Shown one piece after another: positions 54,584 through 63,033 of a stretch of 64,000 nt of DNA (position 1 is its first letter; each line of letters opens with the position of its first letter). The stretch comes from Candidatus Obscuribacterales bacterium (GTDB lineage: Bacteria; Cyanobacteriota; Vampirovibrionia; Obscuribacterales; Obscuribacteraceae). Made by a program: the position numbers and the translations under genes. The notes under the pieces were generated by a model, which worked only from the letters and a program-made list of their open reading frames with translations, did not search any database and was not told the origin of the DNA. The stretch lies in assembly GCA_019750335.1 (NCBI GenBank), contig JAIEOQ010000002.1, forward strand, positions 62,001-126,000. The letters are read 5' to 3'.

Positions 54584-57412
54584 TTATTTAGCGGGCTTGT
54601 TACTTTTTTGCGGTACGGTTCCGGCAAGACTTTTTACCATTTTATTGACGTTCATATATTTGCTTATAGCAGCATTGACCTGGGCTTCAGTCACTTTATT
54701 AAGCTGTGAGGCATAGTTATCCATAAAAGCCGGACCGACACCGATAAGCTCATATTTAGTTAAAGCATCAGCCAATTGCTTAGGCGTTCGCATTCGATAA
54801 ACTACATATTCACCAGCCAGCCGTTTCTTTTCCGTAGCAAGCTCAGCTTTGGTTATTCCCGATTTGGCATAACCTGAAACTATTTCATCAACCAGATGCA
54901 GAGCTTTATCCGTATTCTCCGGATTAACCGAAAGCTGCACCACCCACGGTGCATTCTCTTGAACGTTGTCGGCAAAATATGATTGAACACCATATGTCAA
55001 ACCGTATTTTTCACGAATTACAGCCAAGCGCGAAGCGATAGTGTCATGACCCAAGGCCGAGTTAGCTATTTGCGCAGCATAGAAATCTTTTGACTTAATG
55101 CTCACTTTAGCTGGAGCGGCCAATGCTATATCCACACTTGTCTTGTCGGCAATTTGTTTGACAATTGTTTCTGGCTTAACCGGATCATCGCCTAGGCAAG
55201 CACTCTTAGTGATATCAACCGAATCACCGGAACGCCAAGACTTAAAAGCAGTATCTACAGCTTGAAAAGCCTGCTCGGGATCTACATCTCCGACAACGGC
55301 CAAACACGAATTTGTCGGATTGAAATAACGTGAATGAAAGTTTTTCAAATCGCTTGCCGAAATTGTTTTCAATTCGGACAGCTGCTTATCTAGAGGCTTT
55401 TCATAAAAAACACAACCAGGCTTATATAGAGCTCCCAGTAAGGCATTCATTGCCACTTCCGAAGTTTCGACCATGGCATCTTTTAGTTGAGATTCTTTGA
55501 TCTTTTTGACTTTGTTCAGCTCCTCGCTCTCAAAAAGCGGTTCGCTAACAACTGAAGAAAGAAGCTCTAAATAAGAAGAGAGGTCTTCATTTACAACTTC
55601 AGAAGAGAGATCAACCCAGAAATTACCGACATCGGGATCGATAGCAGTACCAAGCATTTCCAAACGATCGGCTAAATTTTCTTTGGAAACGCGGCGACTA
55701 CCTTTGTTCAACATTTCACCGACAAAATCAGGCACTGCTGATTTCTCTTCGCTCGCGCACGATTCTCCGGCTTTGATTTTCAAAGCCACCGAAACGACTC
55801 CTGACCCGCGCACAGGCATTACTAACACAGTCAGACCATTGTCCAGTTTTTTGCGTAAAACCGAACTAGCAATACTTTTAGTAGCTTGAGCTTGAGCTGA
55901 CGCCGGCTTAGCTTTTGTTCTGACAGGCTGCGGCTGCGTACGACCGACAGCTAAAAGATTAGGTTGCAGCTCTGAAATCAGTGATTGGAAATCGCCTGAA
56001 GCAGCACTTTCAGCTTCTTTAGTTTTACGGTTTGGCAAATAATTACCGACGGTACAATTGCTGTCAGAAAAATAAAGCTCTGCCACTCTTTGAATATCGG
56101 CTTTGCTTACTGCTTTGATATTTTTTTCAAAATTGAGCCACCAACGCCAATCAGCAACAGCAATTGATTCAGCAAGCTCTTCGGCCATACCTACCGGATC
56201 CGCTGCCTGCAGTTTCATCTTTTTCCATACGGCTTTTTTAGCCCGTTCCAGCTCTAAGTCCGAAACCGGATCAAGAGCTAATTTTTTTAGCTCAGCTTTG
56301 ACTTTATCTTCAATCTTTGCTAGCGCCACACCTTCATTTGCTGAAGCATACAAAGTGAAAAGCCCTGGATCTCGCAGCATATAATGGCAGGCTGCGGCTT
56401 GGGATACTAAGCCTGGCTCTACTAAATCTTTATACAAACGACTTGATTGGCGGCTGTGATCGCCTAGAATCGAAGCTAATACTGTTAGCGGATAACTGTT
56501 TTTATCGACAGCTTTTGGTACATGGTAAGCCAACATGATTTTTGGTAGCTCTTCTCCGCGTTGAACAACAAAGCGTCTTTCGCCTTCCTGTTTTGGTTCA
56601 ACCGTGTACACGGCCGGAAAAGGTTTGGCCGACTTAGGTACTTTGCCAAAAAAGTCCGCTATGTTAGCCAGAGTTTCTTCAGTTTTAAAGTCACCAATTA
56701 CAATAAGAGTTGCATTGTCTGGATAATAAAAGTCCTTGTAAAACTGTCGCAATCTTGCCGTTGGTACACCCTCAACATCGGAACGCCAACCGATTACCGG
56801 ATGATGATAAGGATGTTCTCTAAAAGCCGTAGCAAAAACTTGGGTATCGAGTACGGTGGCAGCATAATTTTCATTGCGTTCAAGCTCATTGCGCACTACC
56901 GTCATTTCCGACTGTCGATCCGATTCACGCAAGAGAGCGTTCCTCATCCGATCAGCTTCAAGCTCAAGACAGGTTTTAAGACCGGAAGCCGGCACAACCT
57001 CATAATAGTAAGTCCTGTCGTAATAAGTTGTGGCGTTATTCAAACCACCAATCGGCTTCAACAGATCATCAATACCTGTACCTAAAGCCGGGTCGTGAGC
57101 TTTAGTACCCTTAAACATCATATGTTCTAGAAAATGAGTTGAACCGGTATAACCTACGGCTTCGTTGCGCGAGCCGACTCGATAAACGAGCATGACTGTT
57201 GCCACTGGCGTGTCATGTTTTTCAGCAAGCAAAATTTGCAAACCGTTAGCTTTGAGTTTGTACTCTTTTAGCCCTGTGGTTTTATCTTGACTCAAGAGCT
57301 GATAAGGATTGATCTCTTTTGCTCCGGCAAAACCGGCCGGTGCAAGAGCAAAACTTAAGGAGAAGAGTGAAAGTGAGAGGGCAGCCTGCCAATACCTACT
57401 GGTTCTTCTCAT
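54584..57412 (-). CDS. Fused M16 zinc peptidase (active plus inactive halves)
   Basis: A 942-residue exported M16 peptidase. The N-terminal half has the zinc motif HFLEH (His93, Glu96, His97) and a distal Glu near 176 (VVRNELERNENY). A Pro/Ala/Gln linker at ~500-530 follows. The second half lacks HxxEH (AVPDFVGEMLNKGS) but keeps the R/Y region (SRLAVIREKYGLTYGVQ). Thus one chain carries what the pair at 40269-43150 splits over two genes. The signal peptide is RYWQAALSLSLFSLSFAL. I chose the ATG at 57412, preceded by AGGAGG at six bases; a TTG at 57427 would include the ribosome site in the coding sequence. Confidence 0.94.
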   Translation of the reverse strand: MRRTSRYWQAALSLSLFSLSFALAPAGFAGAKEINPYQLLSQDKTTGLKEYKLKANGLQILLAEKHDTPVATVMLVYRVGSRNEAVGYTGSTHFLEHMMFKGTKAHDPALGTGIDDLLKPIGGLNNATTYYDRTYYYEVVPASGLKTCLELEADRMRNALLRESDRQSEMTVVRNELERNENYAATVLDTQVFATAFREHPYHHPVIGWRSDVEGVPTARLRQFYKDFYYPDNATLIVIGDFKTEETLANIADFFGKVPKSAKPFPAVYTVEPKQEGERRFVVQRGEELPKIMLAYHVPKAVDKNSYPLTVLASILGDHSRQSSRLYKDLVEPGLVSQAAACHYMLRDPGLFTLYASANEGVALAKIEDKVKAELKKLALDPVSDLELERAKKAVWKKMKLQAADPVGMAEELAESIAVADWRWWLNFEKNIKAVSKADIQRVAELYFSDSNCTVGNYLPNRKTKEAESAASGDFQSLISELQPNLLAVGRTQPQPVRTKAKPASAQAQATKSIASSVLRKKLDNGLTVLVMPVRGSGVVSVALKIKAGESCASEEKSAVPDFVGEMLNKGSRRVSKENLADRLEMLGTAIDPDVGNFWVDLSSEVVNEDLSSYLELLSSVVSEPLFESEELNKVKKIKESQLKDAMVETSEVAMNALLGALYKPGCVFYEKPLDKQLSELKTISASDLKNFHSRYFNPTNSCLAVVGDVDPEQAFQAVDTAFKSWRSGDSVDITKSACLGDDPVKPETIVKQIADKTSVDIALAAPAKVSIKSKDFYAAQIANSALGHDTIASRLAVIREKYGLTYGVQSYFADNVQENAPWVVQLSVNPENTDKALHLVDEIVSGYAKSGITKAELATEKKRLAGEYVVYRMRTPKQLADALTKYELIGVGPAFMDNYASQLNKVTEAQVNAAISKYMNVNKMVKSLAGTVPQKSNKPAK

Positions 57413-57445
57413 TAAAATCCTCCTCAATGTAGTTGGAGGATTTTA
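57413..57445 (-). promoter_or_regulatory. Hairpin covering the ribosome-binding site of the fused M16 gene
   Basis: Between the SDR stop and the M16 ATG, TAAAATCCTCC and GGAGGATTTTA form a perfect 11-base stem with an 11-base loop. The right arm contains the AGGAGG Shine-Dalgarno and ends directly before the ATG. If the mRNA folds, the ribosome site is hidden; ribosomes ending on the SDR would open it, since the SDR stop adjoins the left arm. Confidence 0.65.
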
Positions 57446-58306
57446 CTACACTCGATTAGCCCCTGTCTTTGAGCGCTCGGACGGTACCATACTGGACAAA
57501 AGGAAAGTAAGCCGTGGGCACAACCCGGCCATTCTTTCGACAAAAAGCCCCGGAGCGGTCAAAACAATTTCACGACTACCGCCTAAATTCATGGCAGCAA
57601 CTATTTCTTGAGCCGCTTGCTCCGAACTGATGCTCAAAACGTTACGCATGAGCCAACCGCGAAAACCTTCCTCCGAAGCTATAGCCGACGGATCATCGGG
57701 AGTTTGATTCTTCTTGAAAAACTCGGTGCGCACCCAACCCGGACAAACTGTAATCACGTCTATGCCTTGATTGACATATTCGGCGGCCATACCTTCCGAA
57801 AACCCAACCAAAGCAAACTTGCTGGCTGCATAACAGACAGTTCCAGGAAAAGCGATTTTTCCGGCTACGCTTGCGACATTTACAATCTTAGCTCCTTTTT
57901 GCAAATGCGGCAGAGCAGCATAGGTCAAATTAAGCGCCGCAAAAAAATTGACGTCAAAAACATAACGCCAATCGGCAGGAGTTAAGGTCGACATCGATCC
58001 CGGACGAGTCAAACCGGCGTTATTCACCAAAATATCCAACTGTCCGTAGTTTTTCAGACAGATCTCGATTAACTCGGAAGTCAAAGACTGGTCGCAAACG
58101 TCTCCGGTCCGACAAATTGCTTCGCCACCGGCTTGTTTAACAAGTTCAGCCGTAGCCTCAAGTTCACTTTTGCCCCGAGCATTAAGTACAAGACGAGCTT
58201 GATGCTTGCGTGCCAGATCGATAGCCAAAGCTTTGCCAATACCGGAAGAAGCGCCGGTAATGATTGTGGCAGCGCCTTTGCTTATACCAGCTTTGTTCTT
58301 TTCCAT
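57446..58306 (-). CDS. Short-chain dehydrogenase/reductase
   Basis: A 286-residue classical SDR. NAD(P)-binding TGASSGIG lies at 18-25 and NNAG near 94-97; the catalytic Tyr-x3-Lys is YAASK near 160-164, with a Ser in NVASVAG. No signal peptide. An extended C-terminus (about 240-286) has hydrophobic stretches typical of the DhbB/3-ketoacyl-type membrane-attached SDRs. Substrate unknown. It is the upstream gene of the fused M16 peptidase. Confidence 0.93.
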   Translation of the reverse strand: MEKNKAGISKGAATIITGASSGIGKALAIDLARKHQARLVLNARGKSELEATAELVKQAGGEAICRTGDVCDQSLTSELIEICLKNYGQLDILVNNAGLTRPGSMSTLTPADWRYVFDVNFFAALNLTYAALPHLQKGAKIVNVASVAGKIAFPGTVCYAASKFALVGFSEGMAAEYVNQGIDVITVCPGWVRTEFFKKNQTPDDPSAIASEEGFRGWLMRNVLSISSEQAAQEIVAAMNLGGSREIVLTAPGLFVERMAGLCPRLTFLLSSMVPSERSKTGANRV

Positions 58307-58505
58307 TAAATATCTCCATTCGAACTTTAGCAGCCATATTTTGACAGAAAAATCTCTTTACACTTGCAGATAAGCAAAGACTGCGTGGTATAAGCCCTTT
58401 AGAGATCTCAAGAGGCGACGGATAACATCGCTACCTACTTCGGGTTGAACGACAATAAATCAATCAGTACATGCCGGGTCAAAGCTCTATCTGAGCATTT
58501 TCACA

Positions 58506-60677
58506 GTGTTCTTTGCTGTGGCATCGATTATTGGCTGTTTACTTGAACTCTCTGCCATTTTCGAACGCCAAGAGCGACAAACAATCAACGGACGTTTTGA
58601 AGCCAAAGAATGGCTCAGCTCTTCAATTAGCCATTCCAATTGGTGGCCCCTCAGTACTAAGCTTTTCGAGAAAAAGTCCGTCGTAAACAAGATTGTTATT
58701 TTCAACCGTGATTATGAAGACGAACCACCGGCTGAAGCGGTAGAGCGAGCAGCCTGGCTGAAACCGTTGATGAAATATCCGATTTCGTCCCAAACCACAG
58801 CCGAAATCATTGAATTTTTAGCTAAAGCCGGAGCCAAGCTAATCATTATTGACGATAATTTTCGTCAAGACAGCTTTGGCAGCAAAGAACTGGCTGAAAC
58901 AATCAATCGATGCGGCAACGGTGCTTACGGAAAAGCAGTACCAGTATTGATCAATCACACATTCAACCCTAGTCGACCGGAGAATTATTCAGCCCGGTCC
59001 GGTCAGTCCAATTTTGGCTTGCTTGCTCAACTTTCTCAGCTGGAACCAGAAGTTAACATCCAGGAAAAATATATCGGTACAACATCCCTAGATTTGGATC
59101 ACGACCAACTTGTTCGCAGTATCCGTACTCGTTTTTCTAACGATTCTTCCGATGCTACAAGAGGGCGAATTCCGGAAGCTCTAATCATCAAAGCTCTCAA
59201 ATATTTAGATGTACCGATGCCAGCTGATTTACCAGAAAAATTGGAAATTGATTTTTCAGCCGCACCGAAAACAGAATATTATCCGACTCGTTCTCTTAGC
59301 TATTTACTCAATCCCGAGCAACAAAAAAATCTGCTTCAACCAACGGCACAATCCGACCTCAGCTTGAAAGATGCAGTAGTGCTCATTGGTGACGGCGTAG
59401 ACGATGTTTACAACACTCCTTTTACAAACGAAATTCATACACAAAGAAGCAAAACGGATATTCTCGCTCATGCCATGGAAACTATCGCTCGGCATTCTTG
59501 GCCTAAACGTCTGACCGGCAACCAAACTTATTTGTATATTCTTCTTTCCGCGGCTTTCGGTGCCATTGTTTGGGTCGGCTGGAAAGTTTTTCAACAAACC
59601 GGCAACCAAAGCGAACAAAGCAAATATCAAAGCCTCGGACGGCTAATTGCCGACATTTCATTTTCTTGCCTGATGCTCAGCTTGACCGATCTGGCCGCCG
59701 GCATAATTTTTGCCGGAACAGGTTTACTAGTCCCGGTTTTTATTCCGACCGTTAGCTTAGGTCTGGGTACTTTAGCAGCAATCATCTGGGAAAGAGAACG
59801 AGAGAAAGAAAATTATTTTCAATTTGTTTTAGCTGCCGCACAAGAAAAATTAGATCTGGAACGAGACAAATTTAGCTCCGAGCTTGCCCGTCAGGAAGCC
59901 GAGGGCAAAGCTCGCGAAATGATGCACGATCGCCAGCGACGACATGAGTTCATGCGCCGAATCAATCATGACTTGAACGCGCCGGTTACTGTTCTTAATT
60001 GGACATTGAGCGAATTGAATATGATGAAGCACGAATCAAGCCAGGTTCAAGACAAAATTTCGCGCTTAGTCAAAGCTTCGGACAAACTATGTGAGCTGAT
60101 CGATCAGCTGGTTCAATCATACAACTATGACGGCTCTCCTTCAGGCAGCCAGGCTTCTATTTGCGATTTAGCCAAAGTAATAGACGACTGTGTCGACGGA
60201 CAAAAGCCTCTTGCGCAAAAATACGAAGACACAATTGAATGGACAAAACCGAACTCATTATTTTTGGTCAAAGCCAGCCCGCTAGAACTCTCTCGCGTCA
60301 TCGATAACATCATCGGCAACGCTATTAAACATAACCCGCAAAAAACAAAGATCTTCATCTCACAAGAGAGTCATGGTGCTTTTCATCATACAATCATATC
60401 CGACACTGGCACCGGCATTCCAGCTGAATACTTGGAACAGATTTTTCAACCTGGTTTCCGCATCAATCCCAACACCGAAGACGGAGGCGGACTAGGGCTT
60501 GATATCGCTAAAACTCTAATTTTATCTATGGGCGGTGAAATTTCAGTCGCCAGCATTCTCGGCAAAGGAACCAGATTTCAAATCATGCTTCCTATATGCA
60601 GTACCAGCAAAAACTCTCAAGAAACCCTTGAATCCGAAAAAAAAATGCAGATAAAGACACGAATTCTCCCTCAATAA
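58506..60677 (+). CDS. CHASE2-domain sensor histidine kinase
   Basis: A 723-residue membrane kinase. An N-terminal helix is followed by an extracytoplasmic CHASE2 domain (about 55-335; NKIVIFNRDY, GAKLIIIDD), then about three membrane helices (342-360, 380-405, 405-427), a coiled coil (430-480) and a kinase core: phospho-accepting His488 in RRINHDLNAP, N-box NIIGNAIKHN near 601-610, DTGTGIP and GGGLGLDIAK. The start is uncertain. The GTG at 58506 gives a short first helix; the frame is open back to 58449 with hydrophobic codons but no ATG. The response regulator follows 17 bases later. The ligand of CHASE2 is unknown in general. Confidence 0.9.
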   Translation: MFFAVASIIGCLLELSAIFERQERQTINGRFEAKEWLSSSISHSNWWPLSTKLFEKKSVVNKIVIFNRDYEDEPPAEAVERAAWLKPLMKYPISSQTTAEIIEFLAKAGAKLIIIDDNFRQDSFGSKELAETINRCGNGAYGKAVPVLINHTFNPSRPENYSARSGQSNFGLLAQLSQLEPEVNIQEKYIGTTSLDLDHDQLVRSIRTRFSNDSSDATRGRIPEALIIKALKYLDVPMPADLPEKLEIDFSAAPKTEYYPTRSLSYLLNPEQQKNLLQPTAQSDLSLKDAVVLIGDGVDDVYNTPFTNEIHTQRSKTDILAHAMETIARHSWPKRLTGNQTYLYILLSAAFGAIVWVGWKVFQQTGNQSEQSKYQSLGRLIADISFSCLMLSLTDLAAGIIFAGTGLLVPVFIPTVSLGLGTLAAIIWEREREKENYFQFVLAAAQEKLDLERDKFSSELARQEAEGKAREMMHDRQRRHEFMRRINHDLNAPVTVLNWTLSELNMMKHESSQVQDKISRLVKASDKLCELIDQLVQSYNYDGSPSGSQASICDLAKVIDDCVDGQKPLAQKYEDTIEWTKPNSLFLVKASPLELSRVIDNIIGNAIKHNPQKTKIFISQESHGAFHHTIISDTGTGIPAEYLEQIFQPGFRINPNTEDGGGLGLDIAKTLILSMGGEISVASILGKGTRFQIMLPICSTSKNSQETLESEKKMQIKTRILPQ

Positions 60678-60694
60678 GGTAACCGGTAAAAGTC

Positions 60695-61390
60695 ATGACT
60701 AAAATACTAATCATTGAAGATGACGATGATTTCTCCAACATACTACAGATGGTCATCGAACAGGACGATGAACTGCAAGTCGTCGATGTTGTAGACTGCG
60801 AAGAGAAAGCTTTGCAGTTTGTACAGACTCCGGACATACATCAAGTGGATTGCGTGCTTTTGGATCTGCAACTGCCCTTTAGAAACGGGGATTCATCAAT
60901 AAGCTCACTGGCCGGGATCCGCATTTTGGAAGAGCTCAGACATCGCCAAAATTTTTACGGCATAATCATTGTCCTAACCAACTCCAAAGCAGCAGCCGAT
61001 GGGCAGCGGTCACTGGCTGCCGGCTGCGACGGCTATCTGTGCAAACGAGCAAAAATATCCGAAGTACCGGGAATGCTCTCGGAGCTAAAAATGGCCATTA
61101 AAGGCGAGGTAATTCTAGTCGCCACTCAAATGCGTCATGTTTTTATTCGGGACGATATTTCAGCTAAAGAAGCGCGAATGCTCGACCTCTTATCTTATGG
61201 CAAAAGCTGGAGCGAAATCGCTCATGAGCTTGGTTATAAAACATCCAAAGCCGCAGCCAATATTGGCGACCGCCTTTTCGACAAACTGCTTAATCCGCAA
61301 GATTTGCATAAGATTGCCGAAGAAGGGCTAAAAAAACGACACAAAGCTTTGGAAATCTGGCAATCGCGTCATTTAAGCCATTCGCGTTAA
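60695..61390 (+). CDS. Response regulator with HTH output domain
   Basis: A 231-residue regulator. The receiver domain (1-~135) has the acidic pocket IEDDDD, phospho-acceptor Asp57 (LLDLQLP), Thr in VLTNS and Lys in LCKRAK. The output region (~150-205; SAKEARMLDLLSYGKSWSEIAHELGYKTSKAAANIGDRLFDKL) looks like a LuxR/GerE-like HTH. The tail is basic. It is the probable partner of the CHASE2 kinase encoded just upstream. The receiver has a longer loop after Asp57 (RNGDSSISSLAG), as in some cyanobacterial regulators. It converges with nadB, five bases apart. Confidence 0.9.
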   Translation: MTKILIIEDDDDFSNILQMVIEQDDELQVVDVVDCEEKALQFVQTPDIHQVDCVLLDLQLPFRNGDSSISSLAGIRILEELRHRQNFYGIIIVLTNSKAAADGQRSLAAGCDGYLCKRAKISEVPGMLSELKMAIKGEVILVATQMRHVFIRDDISAKEARMLDLLSYGKSWSEIAHELGYKTSKAAANIGDRLFDKLLNPQDLHKIAEEGLKKRHKALEIWQSRHLSHSR

Positions 61391-61395
61391 GCAGC

Positions 61396-63012
61396 TTATT
61401 TAGCAAAAGCCATAGCTTCCGCTCTTAAAAGCGGTGCAGGCAACGGAAGCTCCAACCAGGCATTGCCAGATCGCGCCATCATATGGCGTCGCTTGTAGTT
61501 CTTGTCGTCACAAGCCGGATAATCAGAGCGCCAATGAGCGCCTCTTGATTCTTGACGATTACTGGCAGCTTGAGCGATTAAGTGACCCAAAAGACGTATG
61601 TTTGCTGCTTCAATCTCAGCTTGGACCAAAGGTACTTGGTGCAAAGTTTCACTTAAGCTTGAATCAATGAATTCGGCAAGAGACGCTCCTTGACGAATAA
61701 GACCAGCATGCTGCCACATCAACTGACGGAAACGATCAAGAGACTCTCTGGCTACGGGTGCTTTAAAGCCAGCCGCTTGGACAGGAGTTCTTCTTACATT
61801 TAGAGAAATAACGCTACCCGAAATCACCTGGGCGAGGCGCCGAGCCATAACAGCACCTTCAAGCAAAGAGTTGCTGGCAAGACGATTTGCGCCATGTAAC
61901 CCGGTAGAGGCACATTCTCCTACAGCATAAAGCCCCGGTATCGAAGTCAACCCACGATCATCGGTCCAAACTCCACCCATAAAATAGTGCGCTGCCGGTG
62001 AAACCGGAATTGGCCGAACTAGAGGATCGATGCCCCAATTGCGACAAGTTTGCACAATATTGGGAAATTCATGCAAGATACCTTTAGCACCAATCGGTCT
62101 GAGATCTAGAAAAACTGACGGCTCGTTTCGTTCGGTCATGACCGAAAAGATTGCTCGTGAAACGACATCGCGCGTAGCAAGCTCACCATCGGCATGAAAA
62201 CGCTGAACAAATCTGGCTCCCTCGGAGTCGATTAAATGTGCGCCGGCACCACGCACAGCTTCACTGATTAAAAACGCCGGAGTGCTCGGCAAGCTTAAAG
62301 CAGTCGGATGGAATTGAACGAACTCCATATCGGCAAGACGAGCTCCGGCTCGATAAGCCATAGCAATGCCATCGCCTGTCGCAATGGACGGATTGGTCGT
62401 TCTTGAAAAAGCTTGGCCTAATCCACCAGTAGCAAGCACCACGTGGCTAGCGCGTAATTCGACCAATTGCTCTTCCAAAAGGAAACGTACGCCGGTGCAA
62501 GTATTGTCTTGCATAATCAGCTCATGAGCAAACATATTTTCGTAGATTTGAATACGATCGCAAGAACGTAGGTGCGCAATTAAAGCTTGAGAAATTGCAA
62601 AACCGGAAGTATCTTTACGATGCAGTACGCGAGCTTGGCAATGTCCGCCTTCACGAGCCAACTCAAGTGCACCGTCTGCACGATCAAAATAAACGCCTAA
62701 CTCTTCAAGCCGGCTAATAGCCGATTTAGCATCAGTAATTATCGTTCTGGCTATGGATTCATCGGTCAGTCCGGCACCGGCAAGCAGCGTATCTTTTAAG
62801 TGCGCTTCAACCGAATCAGCTTGATTTACACCGGTAACTGCAGCAATACCGCCTTGAGCAAAAGACGTATTCGATTCTAGAAGCTGTCCTTTACAAGACA
62901 GAGCCACTTTCAATCCTTTGAGATTAAGCTCAGCAGCCAAAACTAAACCGGCTATCCCCGAGCCCAGAATAATCACATCAACATTTTTTCGATTAGGATT
63001 CGCGTAACTCAT
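61396..63012 (-). CDS. nadB: L-aspartate oxidase
   Basis: A 538-residue FAD flavoprotein that oxidises L-aspartate to iminoaspartate, the first step of de novo NAD synthesis. FAD-binding IILGSGIAGLVLAAEL is at 14-29. Further typical blocks: NTSFAQGGIAAV, EGGH, FVQFHPTAL, ARFVQRFH, GGVWTDDRGLTSIPGLYAVGECASTGLHGANRLASNSLLEGAV. The gene is 22 bases after nadA, whose enzyme uses the unstable iminoaspartate directly, so the operon fits the pathway. nadC is not in the window. Confidence 0.96.
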   Translation of the reverse strand: MSYANPNRKNVDVIILGSGIAGLVLAAELNLKGLKVALSCKGQLLESNTSFAQGGIAAVTGVNQADSVEAHLKDTLLAGAGLTDESIARTIITDAKSAISRLEELGVYFDRADGALELAREGGHCQARVLHRKDTSGFAISQALIAHLRSCDRIQIYENMFAHELIMQDNTCTGVRFLLEEQLVELRASHVVLATGGLGQAFSRTTNPSIATGDGIAMAYRAGARLADMEFVQFHPTALSLPSTPAFLISEAVRGAGAHLIDSEGARFVQRFHADGELATRDVVSRAIFSVMTERNEPSVFLDLRPIGAKGILHEFPNIVQTCRNWGIDPLVRPIPVSPAAHYFMGGVWTDDRGLTSIPGLYAVGECASTGLHGANRLASNSLLEGAVMARRLAQVISGSVISLNVRRTPVQAAGFKAPVARESLDRFRQLMWQHAGLIRQGASLAEFIDSSLSETLHQVPLVQAEIEAANIRLLGHLIAQAASNRQESRGAHWRSDYPACDDKNYKRRHMMARSGNAWLELPLPAPLLRAEAMAFAK

Positions 63013-63033
63013 ACTTTGACCTTTGCGATCTGC

